This document shows, one piece after another, positions 13,776 to 64,000 of a stretch of DNA of 64,000 bases (the first letter of the stretch is position 1; each line of letters opens with the position of its first letter). The translations under genes were made by a program, and so were the position numbers. This stretch comes from Anastatus disparis (Eukaryota; Arthropoda; Insecta; Hymenoptera; Eupelmidae): contig JAFFSR010000251.1 of the NCBI GenBank assembly GCA_017163975.1, forward strand, positions 8,990,001 through 9,054,000, given 5' to 3'. The notes under the pieces were generated by a model. It searched no databases, had not been told where the DNA came from, and was given only the letters and a program-made list of their open reading frames with translations.

Positions 13776-14738
13776 TGAAGTCGCAGTCAGCTGAGCTCGA
13801 TCGGTTAAGCTAAGCTATATAAAAAGGTAACAAATTGAACGCATGAAGTATGAAAGTAAATCAGTTCGCCGGTTTATCAGAGGGGTACATGAGAAACTTG
13901 TTTCTTATGTTTTCATTCTTATCATTATTATAATTATTATTTTTTTTTTAATATTTGGAAGGGCATTTTGACAGAAGTAATCGATGACAGAGTTTTTTCT
14001 GCTCTTTCCTTTGACTTGATTTTTCACGTAATTTTTTTTTCATTTATTATTATTTATCGCTCTTTTTTTCGTAAAGAGTATAGGATGTTAATTTTAGGTC
14101 CTTGATCAACCTTTACATCATTAAACTCTTCTCGTTCGCCGAAATCTCGTTTCCTCGCTTTTCTCTCTCTCTTCTTTTCTAAATTTATATATTTTTTTTT
14201 AAAAACCAACTATAAATTTTTGTGTCATGCGAGACTAAGCTACAAACGATTCGCAACGTTTGACTAAAATGATCTTATTACGTACACAATGATTATCTCT
14301 TTCATTCGTCTGGCCTCCTCGTGCTTTGCCTCGCGTTTGTCCTCTCTCTTCTAATCCTTTTTATTTAATTCCTTACATAATGTGGTCTATGTTCCGTACT
14401 TTTATTTTTCAATCCCTTATTAGCGTCACGCGTACATATGCTTATCTTTTTTTTTTCTATAAGTCATGACACGCGCAAGACTTTAGCATTAAAAATTGTT
14501 AATAAAAATGTTTCTTTCGAAAAAATCTTTTCTTTTTCGCTCACGTACATTTAAGCGTACACACATACACATACAGTTTACGGTCATCGTCTCTGTAATT
14601 TTTTTTTATTTGTCATCTTATAATAAATTGTTGCTAATATAACAGGTCGGTCGACACACGCACTCAACAGTGATACAATGATATTTTATCGTCCACGTCG
14701 TTGGCGTCTTAGTAAAATTGTACGGCTATATTTCTTAT

Positions 14739-14835
14739 GCGAGAGAGAGAGAGAGAAAGAGAGAGTAAAAGAAAGAAAGAGAGGATAGTGTGAGAGTAAG
14801 AGAAAGAGAGAGTAAGAGAGAGAAAGAGAGAGAAT
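14739..14835. repeat. (GA)n-rich tract
   Basis: Nearly pure GAGAGA and GAAAGA words on the plus strand (CT on the Galphaq transcript strand), about 310 nt downstream of the NLV stop. Confidence 0.9.
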
Positions 14836-15064
14836 GCGACGACGATTATACAATGCGCGTTATGTCGTCGCCGCGACGAAAGCGAAGCCGCTGACGGATT
14901 TGTTGTCGTTTTGTTGGCGTTTTTTTGCGCGTGCGCTTTGTAGTAGTTTATCGACGCTGAAAGGACCATTTCAATAATTCCTTTTTTTTTTTTTTATTAT
15001 TCTATCCACTCTCAACAAGAAAGCGAGCAAATTGTTTCTTTATATTATTTTTTTTTTGTTTTTT

Positions 15065-15070
15065 TTTATT
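15065..15070 (-). terminator. First AATAAA after exon 8b
   Basis: AATAAA on the minus strand 76 nt past the stop of the NLV isoform, in an A-rich stretch. A second copy is at 14998-14993. Either could end a short transcript form. Confidence 0.3.
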
Positions 15071-15145
15071 ATGTTTGGCCCTTCTCTCACTGTGGTTTAT
15101 GTTCTCTGATGTCCTCGAAGGAGCGCTTCGTTGCGCACTCGCGCT

Positions 15146-56719
<41,574 letters not shown>

Positions 56720-56720
<1 letters not shown>

Positions 56721-57760
56721 TTTACTCGTCTTTGCCTTTTCCCTTTACTTGCTTTTTATTATTTATTATTTTCTTTTTCGCTTGTTGCACGATGCTTTGG
56801 AATTTTTGTTGATGTTAAACAAAAGTAAGCTACAAAGGGTCCCAAAATAATTGAGAGACCCTTATTATTTTGTCCTGTCGTACTCGATCTAACACTAACT
56901 TTGTAATGTCTTTGCTCATGTATCTTTGGAGCTTACACTTTTATGCAAAAAATAATAATATTCAAACAAAAAAAGAGGACTAGACAATCATCGAAGCTAG
57001 AGAAAAAATTATTTCTTTTTGGCTTTTTAATCCAAGAGCTTACTAAAGCTTCTTTCTACGCTTATTTTCCTTTTCTTTTTCTTCCGTGATGGCTTTCCGT
57101 TTGTTGGCCAGCTCCTGCTGTGCCTCGTAGTGCGTCGTTACGTTACCTAGGACACGCAAGTATCTTATACTGACTTCCTCGCCAACGTAATATTTTTGAT
57201 ATTTTTTTTCTTTTATGCAGCCTCTGGCATTCAAATTATTATTATTATTTAAATGACCCCCTTTTTCACCAAACTACAATCGTGTTATTAAGATAACACA
57301 TCTGTTCTTTGATCGTCTGCTAAGTATTACCTCTTTTTTCAAAATGTATTTATGTGTACTTGGAATTTCATTATGTACACGAGAAAAAAAAGCACACTGC
57401 ACTTTTTTAATTTACTGTTATTGCACACTGTTTAGATCTTGCTAGCACTTGTTTAATAGTATTTGCCTTGATAGTAGTAGTTTCTATTATTATAATAAAT
57501 TTTCTTCTTTATTACCATCTAATAGTGTAAAATGTAGCGTTTCTTATTCACTCCAAGGGGGTAGGATGCGCGTGTGTATATATTGTGAAAAAAAAGTGGG
57601 CCGTAGTCCGTGTGTACTTAATCGTCACGGGCACTTCTTTTTTTCCCCCCAAGTTCGTTGCTCTTTCTGCAGTTCTCTGACGGCAGCTTTATAAGATAAC
57701 GTTGTTGACAGTCGTCCTCCTCCTATGACATAAAAGAATGGTCTAGTGTGTAATAAACGT
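56720..57760 (-). promoter_or_regulatory. Possible distal 5' UTR or promoter-proximal DNA, uncertain small open frame
   Basis: Mixed-composition DNA upstream of Galphaq exon 1. A minus-strand open frame at 57043-57234 reads like a charged helix (VTTHYEAQQELANKRKAITE then lysine-rich to the stop). It has no recognised homology and I do not call it a gene. The plus strand has a strong pyrimidine tract and acceptor-like TTTTATGCAG ending at 57220, so an antisense transcript is possible. No other feature seen. Confidence 0.25.
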
Positions 57761-60700
57761 ATATATATTTTTTTTTACAATTTTAGAAAAATTAAAGTTA
57801 AAACAACGGGAAAGGATGAAAATAAAATTTGACTGTAATGTAACGTAGGAAAAAATGGAATATCAAAGAAACGGATGTATATAATGCTAAGAGGAAACTG
57901 AGTAAAAAAAGAGAAAAAAAATGAGAAAGAGAGAGAGATTAGGAAAGCTAGAGTAGTTTTAGTGAATGTATATATATGCGTGTGCGTCGGCGATTCCAAA
58001 AGGCACACACGCGCCTCTCTATCTTTTTCTTATTCATTTTCTTAGCTATACTTATATATATATATACATACATACATACATATATATAGTCACACGCACA
58101 CATGTACAAGAGCGGGCGGGAGCAGTTACTGCTGCGTGTGACAACTCTTGGAGATGATGATGACTATTGCATCTCACGTAAGGAAATGATAGGTTAAGGA
58201 TACACATATAAACTTAATATTTCACACAATTCAACATTGGTTTCTTTAATTTTTAATAAAAACGCGATCGCGAGTAAGATTAGTCAAAGAAATAAAAAGA
58301 AAATTTAAGACTTTTTTTTTTAAATAATGTTTCAGAGCAGAAGAAAAAGACATATACACGCACATATAGACGCGTTATGAGAAAGAGAAGTCAAAGCACA
58401 CACTTTTACGAGAGAACACTATATTATCTTTTGATTTTTTTTAAAGAAGCTTTTTAAACCTGTTAATAATAAAAATCGTCGGCAAGGAGGAGTTATTAAA
58501 ACGATGATTATATTTTTTTTCTCGTTTGCTTGTAATACTTAACACTCAACTTTGCCTCCACCTTCGTCGTTCATTCGTTTAAACCAATCTGTACACATTC
58601 ATACACTTATTATTATTAATTTTTTTAATGAAGAAGCAACGAGCAATTTAGAAAGAGAATTATATTTCTATATAGATATACGATGACTGAATTCTATGAT
58701 AATATTCTCGACGTGAGTATTAAAAAAGAAAAAAAATTTTAATATCGCGCACTGGTTATAACACACAGACACCGGAGAGCAAAAGCCAAGCACGAGATTA
58801 GAGAGAGCTGGGTTATGTACATACACTTTTTCTTTATTTTTTATTTAAAACTCAACTATTATTGTATTCTCCTTTTTTTTCGTATGTAATTAAACTTTTT
58901 CAAATCTTCGTGCATATACTTGATAAAAAAACTTTCTTTTTTCTATATACACACACACGCACACACTTGGTTTTAATAATTAAACTCGGCAAACTCGGAA
59001 ATGAAGACACATTTGTTAAAAAAAATAATATTTTAATAAATTAAGGTTATTATTTGGGCGATTCGAACGATTGTAAATTAACGTTAAAATAAGATAAAAG
59101 GAGAAAAAATTCTCTCATCGTTCTGGTGTTTCTAAGTTGCCGAAAAAAGAGAGTTTTTCGATAGGGAGAGGAGGCAACACACACGGCTCTCTCCCGGTGC
59201 GCTTGGGTGTGGTAAGTAACTAGCTATCCTTCTCTCTTACTCTCTCGTATATAGCTTTGTATACTCTCTCTTTTGCTCTTATATATATATGCTTGCTCTC
59301 CAATAGTGGATTGGTCGGATGGTGTGTAGAACTTGCGTTCTCTTTCTCTCAGTCTATCTTTCTCTCTCTTTCGGCGTACGCAAAGAGTGAGAAAGAAAGA
59401 GAGAGAAACAGAGAGAATCATCAGCAGCAGTAGCAAGAGCAGACTTTATAGAGAAGACGACGACGGGTTTTCTGACGGACACTAAAAACCTATTTTTTTT
59501 TTTGCTTTTTCATTCTACATACACATAACACAGAGATAAAGACACTGTCGAATTTCAGAGTGAAAAATAATTACTTTGTTTTTAAAGCACAGGTCAATTT
59601 CTCTTTTTTCGATTGTTTAACTTTAAATTAAAGCTCTTTTTCATTCTCTAGTTGACTTTTACTATTACCTCGTGACACACACTACATATATATTTTGCTG
59701 CTTAAGTTGGCATTCTGTACAATACTGTATGTGCGCGCGCTCACTCTCTCTTTCTCTCTAACTTTATATTTTCTGTAAACTATGCTTTAAAATATTATGT
59801 TTTTTTATTTATTTATTTGTTAATACAAGGAATGATAATGTGATGGGTTGAGAACTAAAATGTACACTTGCGCGTGCGTTTTAAAAGTAATAAATTAAAA
59901 AAAAAAAAGTGAGTAAGTACATGAAAAAAAAAATAAAATAAAATTGTAAATAGATAAATATATTTATGTATACATTATATCTATACACGTACAACGCGGA
60001 ACTAGTTGAAGTAAAGAAGCTCGTCTGCTTTAGCAGCCGGCCGGTCGTCGGCTTTTATCAGCCCCAAGCCAAAAAAAAAAAACTTACTCTACCCCTACCG
60101 CTCTCTCTCTTTCATGAAGCTTCATTTTCTGTATATAATAAAGAGTGTGCGCAGTACCAAGCATATATAAAAGCAACTATATCATTTCATTATTCTATCC
60201 CATTTCCTCTTTCTCGTATTTTTCTTTGCTTTTGTCTTTCTTTTTTTTTGAAAATCCATTTATACAACCAAACCAGATTATCGGTGGAATATAACGAAGC
60301 CTAAGAACAGTCAAGTCCAAGTATCAATGTCTCACCTTCCTACTTTGTATCTCTGTCTTTTTTTAACGTGCATATATATACATGACGATCGGCGCTAGAG
60401 TAGCCTTCGCCTTGCCGAAAGAGAGAAAGAATGAGAGATGCCAAAAGAGAGAGCCTCGTGGTACGTTCCTAGCGGCTCGTGCCACTCCTAGACAAAGATG
60501 GATAATAATAGTAAAGAGTAAAAATGAGAGAGAGAAGGAAGAAAAGAGGAAAAAAAGAGAATAAATGTATATAGAGCTCGCTCAAGAGGAAGAGAGAAAG
60601 GGAGAGGTTGTCGCGCGGGCTCGAGCACGTGTCCTCGGGCGCGCTAACTGGATTACAAAATCAACGAAACGTCGCTTAACTATATAACCGTAAGGGGGGA

Positions 60701-62363
60701 TATATCACGTATTAACACCGAAAAATTAAAAAAAAAGTCTTCCAGATGATTGTCTTTGAAGCTGAATAAAGACAGAATATACAAGATGCGCCACTATATC
60801 AAATTTTTTTTGAGGTTAGGAGATCAATCAGAAAAATACATAACTTTCTCATTTAGGGATAAGCTTTTGAAGAAAAGTAATTCAAGCCGGCAAACTGTTT
60901 CCTTGCTTACATGAATGCACACGTACATAATCATCGAATTAGGCAATAGTTGAGGAAAAGAAGAAAATAGTTTACATTAGATAGCGAGAAAGAGAGAGAA
61001 TGAGATAAAGATACATCGATCGCTGCTCTCTCTACATTACACATTTCGCAGCTCTTTTTCATTATTTTTTTCCTCTTTTTCGTGTTAATATAATACCAAT
61101 ACTATCACTAAACCCGCACTCCCGAAAAAAAAATTTGTTTAAGTTAACACAAACGTACATATCACATACTCGTTCACACTCGAAAAGAAAGATGAATAAA
61201 AAAAGAATAGGAAAGGCATATGTAAAGCTTTTTGGGGTATTCTCTTATCCTTACTATAAGTTATGTTTTCTTAACTCCAACAGCTCCCGATAGAGAGGAA
61301 ATATTTTCTTCATCTTTTTTCAAATTTTTCCTTTTATCTACTACTAAAATTTTCTTCTCTTCAAACTAATCTTCCAATCTGCTGTACACTCCACGCACAA
61401 CATGTATATATGCATAAATCTACACATAAAAACGAAAAAAATATATATTATTAAAAAAATATTTCACACTCGCGTATCAAAACTGTAATGATGAGAGCTT
61501 GAGAATGAGAGAGAAAGACATAACCTAAGTTGATAAAATAAACATTTATAATTTAAACTAAATAACACTGTATAAAACTTCACTCCCTGTCTCTTTCTTT
61601 CTTACATATATTTACACCTATTTTTTTTTTATATCTATACAATTACATTACTTCTTTCTCTCTCGCTCTCACTATTTAATGCTCAAACTATACATATGTG
61701 TGGTGGGTAAGCTCGGCGCGCCGCGCACTCGCGATACACTAAAACTGGGCTCAATCCAAAATTTCCAAAAATTTTTATTCTATCATGTATATGTATGTGT
61801 ATATATATATATAACTGTATATATGTATATACTGTACATTTAACGAGTGTCCAAACTGTGGCTCTCGTTCGTTTTTTTATTTCCGTGTGAGAGAGAGAGA
61901 TAGAGAGAGGGCCAACAACTTTTCTCTCGTTTAATAAACCTATAAGCGTGTTTCAAAGACGAAAACACGCTCGGGAACTCTCTCCCATCGTGTACAACAC
62001 ATATACGCACAATACTATATTATACTCTCTCTTGCAGCAAGTAGCGGAGGCAGCAGCAGCAGTAGCAGTCGTTCATTCTGTACTTTATCTCTCTCTTTCT
62101 CTCTTTAACGTATATGCTTTATGTTATGATAACCCATAAGAAAGAACGAGATGGGTAATCGTATACGTGTGAATCTTTGAATTTTTTTTTTTCAATTTTT
62201 AAAGGTAAAAGATATTTTTATTTATTATGAGCTTAAGTAGTGTAGGATATACATATTGCAATGACAATATTAAACATTTGTATACATTTGGTGTATTAAC
62301 AAAAAGTTAAATTTGATATTTTCTCTCTGTCTTGTCTGTTAAACGGGAGTATACGCCTATTAC

Positions 62364-62447
62364 AAGATGGCGGTGAGACACTCCTCAAAGCCTATGTAGC
62401 AGGCATATATCTCTTGTAGGCCCCCCTTAAACGCGTGCTGCCATCTT
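62364..62447. promoter_or_regulatory. Inverted AAGATGGC pair, likely core promoter or YY1/Pho sites
   Basis: AAGATGGCGG at 62364-62373 and its inverse GCCATCTT at 62440-62447 bracket 66 bp that itself has GCCTA and TAGGC inverted halves. AAGATGGCG is the YY1/Pleiohomeotic core, common just downstream of metazoan start sites. The plus strand also shows a donor-like GTGAGA after ATGGCG. Confidence 0.4.
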
Positions 62448-62567
62448 CTTTATGGGAGTTGACTTTTCGTTCGCTTGTCTAAAAGCTGCTTCGTTTCGTT
62501 TATAATTATCTGTAGCTTTCTTGTCTTGTTTCTATAACTAAGCTTTTTTTTCGTGAGAACGTTTGAA

Positions 62568-62579
62568 TTTCCCGCCAAA
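62568..62579. promoter_or_regulatory. E2F-type site TTTCCCGCCAAA
   Basis: A near-perfect E2F consensus (TTTSSCGC) about 120 bp from the inverted AAGATGGC pair, at the outer edge of the GA-rich domain. It suggests a promoter boundary, perhaps of a second, divergent transcript. Confidence 0.4.
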
Positions 62580-62599
62580 GTCATAAGCATGAAAATATT

Positions 62600-64000
62600 T
62601 TTTATATCATCTAATATTTTCATTTAAAATGGAGTTTATTTTTCTAGTTATTACGAAATTTTTTTTTACTTTTTGTTTTTTAATTTTTTTATCGTATTAT
62701 AGAATTTTGTCATGATAACAAAAATTTGGTAACATTAAAATTATTATAAATTTAAAGACGTATGAAGTGCGCGAATCATGATAAATTTGTCCAAAGTACG
62801 TATATATAAAAATGAATTTTCCAATAGTTCAAATAATCAAAAATGACGGAATTTAAATAATTATTTTCTTTTCTATAAATATTGACATAAATTTTATTGT
62901 AAATAGCTTTTAAGTATCTATAGAAGTTATTTTCAGATTTATGTAAAAATTTGTAACAGCCTTCTTATTGACACAATTTTCGATTAGTTGGCTTCTATAA
63001 TTGAATAATCTTATAGAAAGTATTTTCTTGAAACCAAAGTGTTAAAAAAATTAAAAAAAAAATTTTTTTTTCAAATACTAAGGAAAAATATGTTAAAGTA
63101 AATTATAAAATTTAAATACATTAAAAATATATTTTTATTACTTGCATTAAGTTTTGTATGATAACACTCATAAATTTAAAAAAATTACCAAAAAAGACTG
63201 TACTAAGTTTTACAACAATTAAAAAATATTAGGAGAGAAATCTTTAAATATATGTAACTTTTTATTAAAAATGTATAATTAATTAAGATTATTTTAATAA
63301 TTGATATAATCAATCATTAGAAAAATAAAACTATTCTGTTAATAAAATAAAATGATCTGAAAAAGTTAAAGCAAATGAAGAATTCCGTGTTACCTTTTCA
63401 AATCGTTTTAATGCACGTAGTGCTTAACTGTATATACAAATGTGACGGCCAAGCCCTTGACTTTGGTTAATACCAACGGATTGAAAGTTCGTAACACGGG
63501 GCTTCCGTATATGCGCGCACCCGAGTCTATAACATATATGCACAAGCTTGCGCTGAGACAATAATTTTTTTTTTCTTTTTACAGTATACGCTCTCGAAGA
63601 CTCTGATGTTTTTAAAATTTGCCTTGAATTTACAATCCGTTAAATCCTTCTGGATTTGCCGGAAGATATAGCATTTTGACTAATTAATCTCTCTACTTAT
63701 TATTTTATTATACGATTTCAATCAAATTTTTAGATTTGCTATTCATATTGCTCTTTTAGTTTTTTACTCAACAAAACTGATTTGTTCATTTTAGTATATG
63801 TTATATTTTTTTTTAATAATCATAAATTTTCGTTGTTATAATTACTATTTTTTTTAATTTTTACTAGTCAGAATATTAATTTATAGCTCAAATAAATATT
63901 GAAAATGAAAAATTTTCTAATACCGTTGGTAAATTTAGGTCTAGAATTGTTCAAAGTATTACCTGGATAACATTAATTTTCCAATGTTTGAAAATTCAAT
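62600..64000. other. AT-rich intergenic DNA, no gene seen
   Basis: Mostly poly-A/T-rich sequence. A more complex patch lies at 63385-63600, with a 9-bp inverted repeat (CCGTGTTAC near 63384, GTAACACGG near 63491) and a strong plus-strand acceptor-like tract ending in TTTTTACAG near 63583. I see no coding potential. Confidence 0.3.

Larger units (their letters stand above)
7980..15145 (-). other. Galphaq: Possible long 3' UTR of the NLV-ending Galphaq transcript
   Basis: Downstream of the TAA at 15146 the plus strand stays T-rich (A-rich on the transcript) for about 7 kb, with many oligo-T tracts, scattered CpG-containing patches and no other gene. It reverts to ordinary AT-rich intergenic DNA near 7950. 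AATAAA hexamers on the minus strand occur early, at 15070-15065 and 14998-14993, so a short 3' UTR is equally possible. Long extended 3' UTRs are common for neural insect genes. No coding region is supported inside it. Confidence 0.3.
57760..62600 (-). promoter_or_regulatory. Broad GA/CT-rich promoter domain upstream of Galphaq
   Basis: About 4.8 kb that contrasts with the flanking AT-rich DNA. It has repeated GAGAGA or CTCTCT runs (for example 57923-57938, 59220-59275, 59335-59420, 60410-60610, 60985-61000, 61660-61672, 61888-61910) plus GC-rich spots such as GGCGCGCCGCGC near 61716. In insects GAGAG runs bind GAGA factor (Trl) and mark open promoters with paused polymerase. Orientation and position fit the Galphaq promoter and first untranslated exon. 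No protein gene recognised within it. Confidence 0.45.

Noticed and set aside
57043..57234. Minus-strand open frame of 63 codons with a charged helical sequence
   Set aside because: No recognised homology, no clear splice borders, and it lies in probable leader or promoter DNA; lysine- and glutamate-rich frames arise easily from A/G-rich DNA.

Overview
The window is AT-rich eukaryotic DNA with short introns (97-110 bp) alongside one of about 30 kb, long GA/CT microsatellites, short inverted-repeat transposons and a tRNA-derived SINE. It encodes an insect-type G protein alpha-q subunit. I infer an insect genome, most likely a hymenopteran; the order is an inference from composition and protein similarity recalled from memory.

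Main gene: Galphaq on the minus strand. Coding sequence runs from the ATG at 56495 to alternative stops at 17212 and 15146. Eight coding positions are needed for a 353-residue protein, and all eight are found with GT/AG borders and matching phases. Positions 4, 7 and 8 each exist twice: 4B (23539-23667) and 4A (22149-22277), both 129 bp; 7a (20132-20239) and 7b (17867-17974), both 108 bp; 8a (17212-17294) and 8b (15146-15228), both 83 bp. 7b/8b give the canonical TCAT...NLKEYNLV end. 7a/8a give a divergent TTAT...ALKEFNLA end. The alternatives therefore change switch I and the helical-domain edge (exon 4) and the receptor-facing C terminus (exons 7 and 8).

Layout: 1-3130 is AT-rich intergenic DNA. 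3140-3960 holds a likely small three-exon gene on the minus strand for a 70-residue single-pass membrane protein I do not recognise. 4190-7970 is intergenic, with a foldback element at 6651-7043. About 8000-15145 is T-rich on the plus strand and may be a long 3' UTR of Galphaq. 15146-26190 holds exons 2-8. 26191-56377 is intron 1, containing several apparently unclassified inverted-repeat elements, two SINE copies, a GC-rich palindromic insertion, tandem duplications, an E-box cluster and several GA/CT-rich islands that may be enhancers or alternative promoters. 56378-about 62600 is exon 1, its GC-richer 5' UTR and a broad GAGA-rich promoter domain ending in an E2F-type site and a pair of inverted AAGATGGC motifs. 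62600-64000 is AT-rich again.

The most interesting points are the triple set of duplicated exons whose lengths do not by themselves enforce exclusivity, a perfect 13-bp stem-loop between exons 4B and 4A, the unrecognised microprotein gene, a palindromic GC-rich insertion at 47.2-47.5 kb, and at least six inverted-repeat elements with recognisable termini.
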